The notes under the pieces: model-generated
Seen by the model: only the letters and a program-made list of their open reading frames with translations
Databases searched by the model: none
What the model was told of the DNA's origin: nothing
Source of the DNA: Hyphomicrobiales bacterium
Lineage (GTDB): Bacteria > Pseudomonadota > Alphaproteobacteria > Rhizobiales > Aestuariivirgaceae
Direction: 5' to 3'
Assembly (NCBI GenBank): GCA_016792865.1
Contig: JAEUMJ010000168.1
Span: forward strand, 62,001-126,000
DNA: 64,000 nucleotides
Made by a program: the position numbers and the translations under genes
Part shown: piece after piece, positions 28,173-37,241 of the stretch
How the letters are laid out: each line of letters starts with the position of its first letter
Position numbering within the stretch: the stretch's first letter is position 1

Positions 28173-28811
28173 ATGAGTAGTTATCAGATCATTCGTTCCG
28201 ACGCTGCGAGTCTCGAAGACCTCGTTCGCATCTATGATCCAGACAGCGGAGCAATTCGGCTGGATCTGGGCTGTGGCTACTACAAGAAAAGTGGCTTCAT
28301 CGGACTTGATAACTTTGATGGCGCCATGTCCCAAGTGAAGACCGAGTCGGGTCCAGATGTTCGTATTGATCTGGTAAAGGAACGAATTCCATTTCCTGAT
28401 GATAGCGTGACCGAGATCTTTACGTCTCATTTCCTGGAGCACGTTCCAATTGATGTTCTGCTCGTGGATATCTATCGCGTCCTGAAGCCAAGGGGAGCGG
28501 TTCAGATTGTACTTCCCTATGCCAATAGTGCTCAGGGACTATACCCCGGGCACCTGGCCTTTTACACCGAACGATTCTTCCTGGAAAACGTCCACTTTGG
28601 TTCTCTGTTCAGCATCTACAAGATTGGCTGGAGAAAGACCGAGGCGTTCAGAAGCTTGCCCGCTCATCTTGGATTGGATTTTGGCTTGGCGAGGCAGGTC
28701 TTGTTCAATGTTTGCGATGAATTCACGCTGTTTTGTGTGCCCAGGAAGGATCCCAATATACGATATGATGAAATAGCGATCGAGGAATACACATACATAA
28801 AGGACTATTGA
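28173..28811 (+). CDS. SAM-dependent methyltransferase (class I), likely acquired
   Basis: 212 residues. Motif I LDLGCGYYKKSGFIGLD binds SAM, followed by FTSHFLEHVP and IYRVLKPRGAVQIVLPY, a type-11 methyltransferase layout often seen in surface-polysaccharide and glycan gene sets. The substrate is unknown. Codons are clearly AT-richer than the neighbours (many AAT, ATA, TTT, GAT), and the gene stands alone between two direct repeats, so recent transfer is likely. ATG at 28173 follows an AAGGAT ribosome site. Confidence 0.85.
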   Translation: MSSYQIIRSDAASLEDLVRIYDPDSGAIRLDLGCGYYKKSGFIGLDNFDGAMSQVKTESGPDVRIDLVKERIPFPDDSVTEIFTSHFLEHVPIDVLLVDIYRVLKPRGAVQIVLPYANSAQGLYPGHLAFYTERFFLENVHFGSLFSIYKIGWRKTEAFRSLPAHLGLDFGLARQVLFNVCDEFTLFCVPRKDPNIRYDEIAIEEYTYIKDY

Positions 28812-28998
28812 GCAGGTTCGACGCTTGTCATTCGCGTCCGGAACCCTGCGCGCGCAAGAGAGTCCATTGAGGCCCATGTGCGGTGCGTGTTTTCGGTCGA
28901 ACGCAGTCGTTCTTTCGGGACGCTTCATGAGATCGGATGAGTTCGTTCCGCGAACTTTCACGATGGCACAGGACGAAGGAGACAAGCCTCCCCGCCCC

Positions 28999-29121
28999 AT
29001 CGGCAGCGACCGGGGATGATCATGAGGAGCGGCGGCGAGCAGGCCGCCGTCCGCCGGACGACCGGGCTATCCCAGTTTCACCGCAGTGCCGCAGGCCGTG
29101 ACCATCAGCATGGAGCCATTG
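28999..29121. repeat. Direct repeat copy B (spans the end of the YbjQ gene)
   Basis: Partner of 27814-27935. This copy runs into the last codons of the intact YbjQ-family gene, so the original locus was here and copy A is the additional tail. Confidence 0.92.
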
Positions 29122-29387
29122 GTGCCGACCGTCTCGTAGTCGATGTCCACGCCGATCACGGCATCGGCACCGATGCGATGGGCCTTGTCGGTCATCTCGG
29201 CGATTGCGGTCTGGCGGGCGTCGTTCAGCACCTTCTCGTAGGATCCGGAGCGCCCGCCCACGATATCGCGGATCGATGCGAAGAGATCGCGGAACAGGTT
29301 GGCGCCCAGAATGGCCTCGCCGGCAACGAGTCCCTTGTATTCGAGAATGCGGCGGCCTTCGACGGTGTTGGTTGTGGTCACAAGCAT
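29067..29387 (-). CDS. YbjQ/UPF0145 heavy-metal-binding domain protein
   Basis: 106 residues from the ATG at 29387 (a TTG lies one codon upstream). [42 protein letters not shown] and [13 protein letters not shown] are family signatures. The proteins form pentamers and were named for metal binding, but no physiological role is settled. Its last 55 bases are duplicated left of the methyltransferase gene. Confidence 0.92.
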   Translation of the reverse strand: MLVTTTNTVEGRRILEYKGLVAGEAILGANLFRDLFASIRDIVGGRSGSYEKVLNDARQTAIAEMTDKAHRIGADAVIGVDIDYETVGTNGSMLMVTACGTAVKLG

Positions 29388-29446
29388 CAAGCTCTCCCTG
29401 TCTGCGGGAGAGCATGTGGTGAAGGGACGCCGGGAATCAAGGGCAG

Positions 29447-31042
29447 TCAGTGCCGGAAGTGCCGCTGCCCCGTGAAGATCATCGCCAGGCCGCGGGCGTC
29501 GGCGGCCCTGATCACCTCGTCATCCTTGATCGAGCCGCCGGGCTGGATGATCGCGGTTGCGCCCGCGTCAGCCGCCGCTTCAATGCCGTCGGCAAAGGGG
29601 AAGAAGGCATCGGAGGCCAGCACCGCGCCGCGCACCAGCGGCGTGTCGCTGCCCATCGCCCTCGCGGCATCGAGCGACTTGCTCACCGCAATGCGGGTGG
29701 AATCGATGCGCGACATCTGGCCCGCACCCACGCCGACCGTGGCGCCGTCCTTCGCGAAGACGATGGCATTCGATTTCACATGCTTCGCGACCAGCCAGGC
29801 AAAGCGCAGGTCGGCAAGTTCCTGCTCCGTCGGCGCGCGCCTGCTCACCACCTTCGGCGTGATCTCGTCGAGTGCGGTGGCATCGCGGGTCTGCACCAGC
29901 ACGCCGCCCGCGATGGACTTGATGATGCGGGCCGGGGCCTTGGCGTCGGGCATGCGCGGCAGGAGAAGCAGACGCAGGTTCTTCTTCGCGGCCATGATCG
30001 CAAGCGCCTCTTCGCTGGCGCCGGGCGCAAGAATGACTTCGGTGAAGATGGTGCTGATCGCCTTCGCGGTGGCCGCATCAAGTGGGTGGTTGAGGGCAAT
30101 GATGCCACCGAAGGCACTGACGGGATCGCAGGCCAGGGCCTTCGCATAAGCCTGCGGGAGGGTGGCAGCCACGGCGACGCCACAGGGATTGGCGTGCTTC
30201 ACGATCACGCAGGCGGGCTGCCCGCCGGAAAATTCCGAGACGCATTCGAGGGCGGCATCGGCATCGTTGATGTTGTTGTAGGAGAGTTCCTTGCCCTGCA
30301 CCTGCCTCGCATCGATGAGGCCGATGCGGCCGTCATTGCTGCGGTAAAGTGCGGCTTGCTGGTGCGGGTTCTCGCCGTAGCGGAGCGTCAGCTCGCGCGT
30401 CCCGGCGGTGATGACGCGGGCGGGCAGGGTGTCGCCGCCCTGCGTCTGGAACCATGCGGCAATGGCGGCATCATAGCTTGCGGTGCGGGCGAAGGCCCGT
30501 GCGGCAAGCGCCGTGCGCAACGGCAGGCTGGTTGCACCCCCGTTCCTGTCGAGATCGGCCAGCACCGCAGCATAGTCGGACGGGTCGGTGACGACCGCCA
30601 CGCCATCGTGGTTCTTTGCGGCGGCCCGGATCATGGCAGGCCCGCCCACGTCGATGTTCTCGATGGTGTCTTCGGCAGGGGCATTGCGCGCCACGGTTTC
30701 CTCGAAGGGATAGAGGTTCACCACCAGAAGGTCGATGTTGCGGATGTTGTTGTCGGCCTGTGCCTTCTCGTGGGCGGCGTTGCCGCGCACCGACAGGAGG
30801 CCGCCGTGAATGGCGGGATGCAGCGTCTTCACGCGGCCATCCATGATTTCGGGGAAGCCCGTTTCTTCCGAGACATCGCGCACCGTGAGTCCGGCCTGGC
30901 GCAAGGTCCTGGCGGTGCCGCCGGTTGAGAGAAGCTCGATGCCGTGCTTGCCGAGCGCGGTGGCGAATTCGATCAGCCCGGTCTTGTCGGAAACGGAGAT
31001 CAGGGCACGGGCGACGGGGCGGAGGGTGGCGGCGTTGGTCAT
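29447..31042 (-). CDS. purH: Bifunctional AICAR transformylase/IMP cyclohydrolase
   Basis: Last two steps of IMP synthesis. 531 residues: N-terminal MGS-like cyclohydrolase ([49 protein letters not shown]) and C-terminal transformylase ([26 protein letters not shown]). Preceded on the same strand by the heparinase-like gene with a 99-base gap. Normal length. Confidence 0.98.
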   Translation of the reverse strand: MTNAATLRPVARALISVSDKTGLIEFATALGKHGIELLSTGGTARTLRQAGLTVRDVSEETGFPEIMDGRVKTLHPAIHGGLLSVRGNAAHEKAQADNNIRNIDLLVVNLYPFEETVARNAPAEDTIENIDVGGPAMIRAAAKNHDGVAVVTDPSDYAAVLADLDRNGGATSLPLRTALAARAFARTASYDAAIAAWFQTQGGDTLPARVITAGTRELTLRYGENPHQQAALYRSNDGRIGLIDARQVQGKELSYNNINDADAALECVSEFSGGQPACVIVKHANPCGVAVAATLPQAYAKALACDPVSAFGGIIALNHPLDAATAKAISTIFTEVILAPGASEEALAIMAAKKNLRLLLLPRMPDAKAPARIIKSIAGGVLVQTRDATALDEITPKVVSRRAPTEQELADLRFAWLVAKHVKSNAIVFAKDGATVGVGAGQMSRIDSTRIAVSKSLDAARAMGSDTPLVRGAVLASDAFFPFADGIEAAADAGATAIIQPGGSIKDDEVIRAADARGLAMIFTGQRHFRH

Positions 31043-31141
31043 GCGCGGCCTCTTAGCGAAAGCGGTGCCCGTCCGGAATTGTCAATTTGAAGCAGGTTGC
31101 TGCTGGCGGGATCACGGCGGGCGCGATCACGGCGGGGGGGA

Positions 31142-32677
31142 CTACAGCAGGCGGGGATTTGCGGGCGGGCGCTCCCGGCCCCTGGGCTGCCGTGCCGGGG
31201 CGGGACGACCGGCGGGAGCGCGGTCGCTCCGCGGCACCCGCTTCAGGGCGAAGTTCAGGGGGTGGCCGTCATCAGGCCCGGCGCTGATGCGGAAGCAGCC
31301 GTGCTCCACGTCAATGATGCCGCCACGCACGAGCACCTGCCAGGGCTGGCCCACGGCGGGCAGGATCATCGCGCCACTGCCGTTGTGGGTGGTGGAGAGC
31401 TTGGCGGTTTCCGGCACATGGACGAGATAGGCCGTGCCGTCGTGCGGCGCGGTGCGGTCCTCAAGGCGGATGTCGGATCCATCGCCGGAGAGGAAAATGG
31501 CGAGGTGACATGGGTCGGCAGGCCCGTCGCCCCCGTGCTGTTCCAGAAGGGTGCCACCCGGTGCACAGTGAAGGGCATGGCTGCCCCCGCCGGTGCCGGA
31601 GCGGGTGCCGTGCTGTTCCAGCCAGATGAGGGCGCGTCCGCCGTCACTCATTTCCAGGCGCAGGCCGTGAGCATGTGCGGCGTTCTGCAGGGCCACGTGA
31701 AGCAGGGTCTGGCCACCGGCAAGGCGGGCATGACCGGCATCGCCGGCCAGGGCGCTGCCCTGCAGGGGCAGGGCGGCCGATGGCGATTGCAGCTCCGGGG
31801 CCTCGGCGAAGGCCAGCGTGCCATCGCCGCGCGTCACCAGCGCGAGATAGCTGCCGATCCGCGCCACCAGGGCCGAAAGCCCGGACGGCACGCCGTCGCC
31901 GGCGCGGGTCAGGCCATCGGTGAGCGTCCAGAGGCGGGCGGCGAGGCGGCAGAGGTCGTCGATGCTGCCCTGGCGCAGGCTGCCGTCGGGGTGGAGAAGG
32001 GCCGACAGGGCATCGGTCAGCTCCTGCACCAGCTTCAGTCGCTGCGGGTCGCCGCGCCGCGTTGCAAGGTGGGCCGCGAGAAGGGCGGAGGCGCGGGCAA
32101 AGGCCTCCTCTGCCGACGCAGGCTTGATCTTGAGCACCGGCCCCTGCGCCCGAAGGATGGCGGCGGTGGCCAGGGCAATGGCAGCGGGACTTTGCTCGGC
32201 GGCAATGGCAGGGGCATCAACGGCCAGGCTGAACAGCGCAGCGACCTGATCGGCGGCGGAGGCACATTGCGGATGGGCCTTCATCCACGCCGCCAGAAGG
32301 CGAAGGGCAAAGAGGCCATGCACCGGCCTGCCGCTGGCGCGAAAACCCGCCAGCCATTCCAGGCGCAGGAGTCCGGAGCGCCAGTCCTTGCTGGGTGCGG
32401 CGGACGCAAACACCGCATCGGGCAGGGCATCGACCCGCGCCCCGCCAAATTCATAGATGCCGCCATACATGGCCTCGGCCATGTGGGCGCCCGCGAGGGT
32501 GGAATTGAAATCGCCGCCCTGCCGGGGCCGCGACAGGATGATGCCACTCAGGTTCAGGGCGGGCACGGAATGGTGAGGAGCAACCGGCAGGTTGCCGTTG
32601 CCGCCCGTACGGAGGCGAAGCGAAGACAGAACGGGATGCAACACCGTCCTGAACAGCGATAGGGCGCGGTCAGTCAT
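31142..32677 (-). CDS. Heparinase II/III-family-like protein
   Basis: 511 residues; not clearly recognised by motif, but size and position directly upstream of purH match the heparinase II/III-like gene found there in rhizobia. The N-terminal half is alpha-helical (RLEWLAGFRASGRPVHGLFALRLLAAW), the C-terminal half beta-rich (LRLEMSDGGRALIWLEQHG). The last 25 residues are an Arg/Pro/Ala-rich tail of low complexity. ATG at 32677 follows a GTG one codon upstream. No signal peptide is evident. A glycan-lyase function is inferred only. Confidence 0.55.
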   Translation of the reverse strand: MTDRALSLFRTVLHPVLSSLRLRTGGNGNLPVAPHHSVPALNLSGIILSRPRQGGDFNSTLAGAHMAEAMYGGIYEFGGARVDALPDAVFASAAPSKDWRSGLLRLEWLAGFRASGRPVHGLFALRLLAAWMKAHPQCASAADQVAALFSLAVDAPAIAAEQSPAAIALATAAILRAQGPVLKIKPASAEEAFARASALLAAHLATRRGDPQRLKLVQELTDALSALLHPDGSLRQGSIDDLCRLAARLWTLTDGLTRAGDGVPSGLSALVARIGSYLALVTRGDGTLAFAEAPELQSPSAALPLQGSALAGDAGHARLAGGQTLLHVALQNAAHAHGLRLEMSDGGRALIWLEQHGTRSGTGGGSHALHCAPGGTLLEQHGGDGPADPCHLAIFLSGDGSDIRLEDRTAPHDGTAYLVHVPETAKLSTTHNGSGAMILPAVGQPWQVLVRGGIIDVEHGCFRISAGPDDGHPLNFALKRVPRSDRAPAGRPAPARQPRGRERPPANPRLL

Positions 32678-32780
32678 CACGTCTCAACGTTCTGGGGCTG
32701 TGACGAGCTTCTGCCGAACCTGGTTAACGAAGTCCTAACAGCCTGGCCCGGACTGCGGACTTTGCCCCTGCGGACTGGAG

Positions 32781-33719
32781 TTATCCCCAGGGGCCTCGGG
32801 GAGCCGGATCGTCCGCCGGCGCAGGCCCGTCCATGTCCCAGGGTCCGCCGCTGCCGGAGGTTGCAGCGCGGGCAAAACCCGGCTCCCGCGCCATGGCTTC
32901 AAGGGCGGCGATGCGGTTCGCGGTGTTCGGATGGGTGGAAAAAAGCGAATCAATGCCCACGCCGGACAGCGGATTGATGATGAAGAGATGGGCAATGGCC
33001 GGGTTTGCCTCGGCGTCCTCGTTGCGGATCGCTTCTGCCCCGGCGGCAATGCGCTTCAGCGCAGAGGCCAGTGCCAGGGGCTTGCCGGAAATTTCCGCCC
33101 CGCCCCGGTCGGCGCCATATTCACGGGTGCGGCTGATTGCCATCTGCACGACCATTGCGGCGAGAGGGGCAAGGACGATCAGGAGAATCTGGCCGATGGC
33201 CCCGCCGGGGGCATTGCGGTCGCGGCTGCCGAAAAGGAAGCCGAAGTTGGCGAGCATGCCGATGGCCCCGGAAATGGTGGCCGTCATCGCCATGATCAGG
33301 GTGTCACGGTTTTTGACGTGGGCCAGTTCATGCGCCATCACGCCTTCCACCTCATCGCGCGAGAGGCGGCGCAGCAGGCCGGTGGTTGCGGCCACGGCGG
33401 CATTTTCGGGATTGCGCCCGGTGGCAAAGGCGTTGGGCTGGTCCTGCTCGATGATATAGACCTTGGGCATGGGAAGGCCGGCATTCTTCGCCAGCCGCGC
33501 CACCAGTTCGTGGAACTCCGGGCTTTCACGCGGCGACACTTCCCGCGCTCCTGCCATGGACAGCACCATCTTGTCGGCGTTCCAGTAGGCGAACAGGTTG
33601 GTCATCACGGCAAAGCCCAGGGCCATCACCATGCCGGTCTCGCGGCCAAGGGCATAGCCGATGGCGAGGAACAGCCCCGTCATTGCCGCCATCAGGAGTC
33701 CGGTCTTCATCTGGTTCAT
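32781..33719 (-). CDS. htpX: Membrane zinc metalloprotease HtpX
   Basis: 312 residues from the ATG at 33719. N-terminal membrane segments ([22 protein letters not shown]), zinc motif HELAH at 130-134 with Glu catalytic, further membrane helices, and a third ligand region [15 protein letters not shown]. Degrades misfolded inner-membrane proteins. The C-terminus after residue 280 is a Gly/Pro/Asp-rich tail. Divergent from the SdhAF4-like gene. Confidence 0.96.
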   Translation of the reverse strand: MNQMKTGLLMAAMTGLFLAIGYALGRETGMVMALGFAVMTNLFAYWNADKMVLSMAGAREVSPRESPEFHELVARLAKNAGLPMPKVYIIEQDQPNAFATGRNPENAAVAATTGLLRRLSRDEVEGVMAHELAHVKNRDTLIMAMTATISGAIGMLANFGFLFGSRDRNAPGGAIGQILLIVLAPLAAMVVQMAISRTREYGADRGGAEISGKPLALASALKRIAAGAEAIRNEDAEANPAIAHLFIINPLSGVGIDSLFSTHPNTANRIAALEAMAREPGFARAATSGSGGPWDMDGPAPADDPAPRGPWG

Positions 33720-33785
33720 GGCCAAAGCCCCTTTCACCTCACGGTTTCAGGGCCTAAATGGTGAGCAACCCCGGAGTTTGCAAGA

Positions 33786-33956
33786 ATGAGTGAACGCACC
33801 CTCAGCCCCGAAGCCCGCCGCGCCCTCGCGGAAGCGGAAGCGAGGCGGAAGCTGCGGACAGAACAGGCCCTCCCGCCGGAAAAGGGCGGCCCCAAGGGGC
33901 CCGAACCGACCCGCTTCGGCGATTGGGAAAAGAAGGGCATCACGTCCGATTTCTGA
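33786..33956 (+). CDS. DUF1674 / SdhAF4-like succinate dehydrogenase assembly factor
   Basis: 56 codons, ATG at 33786 to TGA at 33954. The C-terminus PTRFGDWEKKGITSDF matches the SDHAF4/DUF1674 signature (RYGDWE-KG-DF). In mitochondria SDHAF4 helps flavinylated SdhA join SdhB. The N-terminal part is Ala/Glu/Arg-rich. A function in succinate dehydrogenase assembly is inferred from the family; no sdh gene is in the window. Confidence 0.88.
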   Translation: MSERTLSPEARRALAEAEARRKLRTEQALPPEKGGPKGPEPTRFGDWEKKGITSDF

Positions 33957-33959
33957 TCC

Positions 33960-34781
33960 TCAGGCGAAACCGAGCAGCATGCGGATCTGGTCCGCGCTCA
34001 CGCCTGCAGCGCGCAGGTCGGCAAGGCTTTCATCACCCCTCGACTTGGCGAGCTTGCGCCCGCTGTCGTGACGGATGAGATCATGGTGATGGTAACGCGG
34101 CTCCGGCAGGCCGAGCAGGACCTGCAGGAGGCGATGGATCGAAGTCTGCTCGCGCAGGTCTTCCCCGCGCACGATGTCGGTCACGCCCTGGAAGGCGTCA
34201 TCGACCACAACAGAAAGATGATAGCTGGTGCCGATTCCCTTCCGGGCAATGATGACATCGCCCCAGCATTCGGGCCGGGCGGTGACAGGCTCGCCCTTTT
34301 CGGTCCACGACAGGCTCCCCGCCCGGGCGGCGGCCTCCGCCATGCGCAGGCGCAGGGCCGAGCCTGCCGAGAACATGTGGGCGACACGGCGGCAGGTGCC
34401 GGGGTACAGGGCCTGTCCTTCGGGGTCGCGGGGCGCCTGGGGGCTGGCGTCCGAAAATGCGGCAAGCTCCTTGCGCGTGCAGGTGCACACATAAAGGAGA
34501 TCCATTTCCATCAACGTGGCAATTGCTTCGCGATAGGCCGCCATGCGGCGCGATTGCTGCAGCACCGGCTTCTCGAAGGGAAGGCCCAGCCATGCAAGGT
34601 CGGCGATCGCGGCGTCGATGTTCTCCGGCGTGCATCTCTCGCCATCGATGTCCTCGATGCGGAGGAGGAGTCGTCCTCCGGTTTCCCGCGCCATCCTGGC
34701 GTTGAGAAGGGCGGAGTAGGCATGGCCCAGATGAAGCCTGCCATTGGGGCTTGGGGCGAAGCGGAAAACGGGTGGCGCCAT
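33960..34781 (-). CDS. gluQ: Glutamyl-Q tRNA(Asp) synthetase
   Basis: Glutamylates queuosine 34 of tRNA(Asp). 273 residues, the short paralogue of GluRS without anticodon domain. HLGH at 17-20 is the HIGH motif, GRKLAKSRGDESL the KMSKS equivalent, and VCTCTRKE with YPGTCR supplies zinc-type Cys. The ATG at 34781 gives the normal length. Three bases separate its stop from the SdhAF4-like stop. Confidence 0.93.
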   Translation of the reverse strand: MAPPVFRFAPSPNGRLHLGHAYSALLNARMARETGGRLLLRIEDIDGERCTPENIDAAIADLAWLGLPFEKPVLQQSRRMAAYREAIATLMEMDLLYVCTCTRKELAAFSDASPQAPRDPEGQALYPGTCRRVAHMFSAGSALRLRMAEAAARAGSLSWTEKGEPVTARPECWGDVIIARKGIGTSYHLSVVVDDAFQGVTDIVRGEDLREQTSIHRLLQVLLGLPEPRYHHHDLIRHDSGRKLAKSRGDESLADLRAAGVSADQIRMLLGFA

Positions 34782-34831
34782 GGCCTCCTTCTTGCGAAGG
34801 CCGGGGGCTTGCGTCAAACACTTCCGCTGCG

Positions 34832-35467
34832 ATGCTGATCCTGAATGATGAACTCATGGCCGAGGCCGCAGCCTCGCTCTGCCGTGCCGAGCCGCGCTTT
34901 CAGCCCGTGCTGGCACGTCATGGAATGCCGGCGCTGCGGGCCATGACGCCGGGCTTCGCGAGCCTCCTGCACATCGTGACGGAGCAGTTCCTGTCGCTCA
35001 AGGCGGCGCATGCGATCTGGCTGCGGCTGGAGGAGGGGCTCCGGCCGGTCACGCCCGAAGCGGTGCTCGCCTGTCCGCATGAGCGCCTGATGGCGCTTGG
35101 CCTGTCGGGCGCCAAGGCGCGCAGCTTCCACGGCATTGCCGGTGAATTCGTCAGGTGCCCGGATTTATGCGAATCACTGCTTGCGGGCGATGATGAGGAG
35201 ACGCGGAAAATCCTGCTGGCACTGCCCGGCGTGGGGCCGTGGACAGCGGACATCTACATGCTCGCCTGCCTGCAACGGCCTGACATCTGGCCCTGGGGCG
35301 ATCTCGCGCTCCGCCATGCGGCGGGCGACCTGTTGCAGCTCGGCGGCCCGCCCGACCACAGGCAGATGCGGCAGGTGGGCGAGGCGTTCCGGCCGTGGCG
35401 ATCGGTTGCGGCAAGGCTGCTGTGGTCGCACTACCGGGGCATGCGCGGGCTTGAACAGGCCACCTGA
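34832..35467 (+). CDS. DNA-3-methyladenine glycosylase (AlkA-like, HhH-GPD)
   Basis: 211 residues. Helix-hairpin-helix LPGVGPWTADIYML starts at 131, followed by catalytic Asp157 in WPWGDLAL. Removes alkylated purines in base-excision repair. It lacks the N-terminal domain of E. coli AlkA, as is common in alphaproteobacteria. Start at 34832 (ATGCTGATCCTG) lies 50 bases from the divergent gluQ start. Confidence 0.93.
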   Translation: MLILNDELMAEAAASLCRAEPRFQPVLARHGMPALRAMTPGFASLLHIVTEQFLSLKAAHAIWLRLEEGLRPVTPEAVLACPHERLMALGLSGAKARSFHGIAGEFVRCPDLCESLLAGDDEETRKILLALPGVGPWTADIYMLACLQRPDIWPWGDLALRHAAGDLLQLGGPPDHRQMRQVGEAFRPWRSVAARLLWSHYRGMRGLEQAT

Positions 35468-35494
35468 AGGAGCCACATTTTCAGCGGAAACCGT

Positions 35495-35515
35495 TGTGAA
35501 CAGGCCCTCTTCACA
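35495..35515. repeat. Inverted repeat upstream of the HNH gene
   Basis: TGTGAA-N9-TTCACA is a perfect inverted repeat between alkA-like and the HNH gene; an AT-rich ATATATAG run follows at 35529-35536. It may be an operator, but spacing is too long for a CRP site. Confidence 0.35.
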
Positions 35516-35571
35516 GGGCTGTCACACAATATATAGTACCAGTGCTGCTGCGTCAGCAGGTGGAGACTGAA

Positions 35572-36132
35572 GTGTATCACGCGCCCATTGCGCCGGAAGC
35601 CTGTCCTGCCCTTGTCCTCAATGCCGATTACCGGCCATTGAGCTACTATCCCTTGTCCCTATGGAGCTGGCAGGACACGCTCAAGGCCGTGTTCATGGAC
35701 CGCGTGAACATCGTCTCCGAATATGATCGCGTGGTGCGCAGCCCCTCCATCGAGTTTCGCCTTCCCTCGGTTGTTTCCCTCAAGACCTATGTGAAGCCCG
35801 CGCGCTCACCGGCCTTCACGCGCTTCAACGTCTTCCTGCGCGACCGGTTCGAATGCCAGTATTGCGGTTCCGCTGATGACCTGACCTTCGACCATGTGAT
35901 CCCGCGCTCCAAGGGTGGCCAGACCACATGGGACAATGTCGTTGCCGCCTGCGCCTCGTGCAATCTCGCCAAGGGTGGCCTGCTGCCCCATGAAGCGGGC
36001 ATGTTCCCAGCGCACAAGCCGCACTGCCCCAGCGTCAACGACCTGCACAGCAACGGTCGCCTCTTCCCGCCCAACTATCTGCACGATAGCTGGCTCGACT
36101 ATCTCTACTGGGATACCGAACTCGATCCGTGA
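35572..36132 (+). CDS. HNH endonuclease family protein
   Basis: 186 residues from GTG at 35572 (GGAG six bases upstream); other GTGs at 35542 and 35560 are possible. N-terminal part LVLNADYRPLSYYPLSLWSW, zinc pair CQYC (95-98) and CASC (127-130), and the HNH core DHVIPRSKGG at 107-116. It is a conserved chromosomal HNH gene in alphaproteobacteria, not obviously linked to a restriction or defence system here. Biological role unknown. Confidence 0.9.
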   Translation: MYHAPIAPEACPALVLNADYRPLSYYPLSLWSWQDTLKAVFMDRVNIVSEYDRVVRSPSIEFRLPSVVSLKTYVKPARSPAFTRFNVFLRDRFECQYCGSADDLTFDHVIPRSKGGQTTWDNVVAACASCNLAKGGLLPHEAGMFPAHKPHCPSVNDLHSNGRLFPPNYLHDSWLDYLYWDTELDP

Positions 36133-36138
36133 GCCGCT

Positions 36139-36624
36139 TCAGCGCCTCGGCACGAAGGGCGCACGCGCGGCATGGAGCGCAAGCAGCGCAAAGAGCAGCG
36201 AGAACACCGCATTCCATCCGGCCAGCGACAATCCGAGAATGCGCAGCGCCGCTTCATTGCATTTCACTGCCGTCCTGGTGAGATCGGGAAGGCCAAGACC
36301 GTTACCCACAGCGACACCGCCACCCGAACAGGTGACCGGACCTTCCCACCAGCCCCACTCGATTCCGGAATGCCATGCGCCGAAGACGGCGCTTGCCAGC
36401 CACAGGACGGCGAGCAGCACGAGTGCGGCCCGGATCCAGCTGGGGTTCCACAGGAAGATGAGTGCCGCAAGCGGGACGCCGACATAGTAGGCCCAGCGCT
36501 GCAGCAGGCACAGCTCGCACGGCAGGTAGCCGTAGTATTCAAAGACCCAGGCGCCCGCGATCAGCAGGAAAGAACCCACGGCAAGGAGCAGGGCGGTGAT
36601 GCGGGGCGTGAGGGCATTCAGCAT
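36139..36624 (-). CDS. dsbB: DsbB-like disulfide bond formation protein
   Basis: 161 residues, four membrane helices. PCELC (Cys36, Cys39) is the quinone-side pair, and a second periplasmic pair is GPVTCSGG and AVKCNEA. Re-oxidises DsbA with quinone in the inner membrane. The ATG at 36624 overlaps the upstream membrane gene by 7 bases. dsbA is not in the window. Confidence 0.92.
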   Translation of the reverse strand: MLNALTPRITALLLAVGSFLLIAGAWVFEYYGYLPCELCLLQRWAYYVGVPLAALIFLWNPSWIRAALVLLAVLWLASAVFGAWHSGIEWGWWEGPVTCSGGGVAVGNGLGLPDLTRTAVKCNEAALRILGLSLAGWNAVFSLLFALLALHAARAPFVPRR

Positions 36625-37241
36625 GTGGCGGTTCCTGACCCGGCAAGATACTTGACGGCGAGGTAGAGTCCAATGAGCACCGCCGCCGCAAGGGCCGCCA
36701 GCAATCCCAGGCGCTTCTCGATGAAGAGCCTGATCTCCTCGCCATAGCGTTGCAGCGCCCATGCGAGCGCGAAGAAGCGCGCACCCCTTGCCAGGATGCA
36801 GGAGAGCACGAAGAAAATGAAACTCACCTGCGCCACCCCGGCGAGGATGGTGACGACCTTGATGGGCGGCAGGTGGGCGAGGCCGGAGGTGACGAGCAGC
36901 ATCACCAGCGTGTCTTCGCTGGCGCAGGACTTCAGCCCCTCGAACGCGGCAAGCTTGCCGTAGAAGGCGAGGACCGGCTTGGCCAGTGCCTCGTAGGCAA
37001 GATAGCCGATGTAGTAGCCCGCGATGCCGCCCAGCGTGGAGGCCAGCGTGGCAACGGCGGCGAAGCGATAGGCCAGCTTCGGGCGGGCCAGTGCCATGGG
37101 CAGGAACAGCACATCGGCGGGCACGAGAAAGACCGAGCTTTCCACGAAGGCAATGACCGCGAGCCAGGCCTCAGCCGATTTCCGCGAGGCAAGGGACAGG
37201 GTCCAGTTATAAAGTGCGCGCAGCATGAAGCGATCAGTCAT
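36618..37241 (-). CDS. YqaA/DedA-like membrane protein (SNARE-associated fold)
   Basis: 207 residues with about five hydrophobic segments: AWLAVIAFVESSVFLVPADVLFLPMALAR and STLGGIAGYYIGYLAYEAL resemble YqaA, and LPPIKVVTILAGVAQVSFIFF follows. DedA/VTT proteins act in lipid scrambling and membrane homeostasis; the exact role here is not known. Operon arfB-YqaA-dsbB with overlaps of 8 and 7 bases. Confidence 0.88.
   Translation of the reverse strand: MTDRFMLRALYNWTLSLASRKSAEAWLAVIAFVESSVFLVPADVLFLPMALARPKLAYRFAAVATLASTLGGIAGYYIGYLAYEALAKPVLAFYGKLAAFEGLKSCASEDTLVMLLVTSGLAHLPPIKVVTILAGVAQVSFIFFVLSCILARGARFFALAWALQRYGEEIRLFIEKRLGLLAALAAAVLIGLYLAVKYLAGSGTATC

Noticed and set aside
31100..31140. 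Short repeat GATCACGGCGGG near the end of the heparinase-like gene
   Set aside because: Two imperfect copies in a G-rich intergenic run; no sign of a CRISPR or mobile element.
32781..32789. TTATCCCCA, a DnaA-box-like match
   Set aside because: Lies in the last codons of htpX, without other origin features; chance match.
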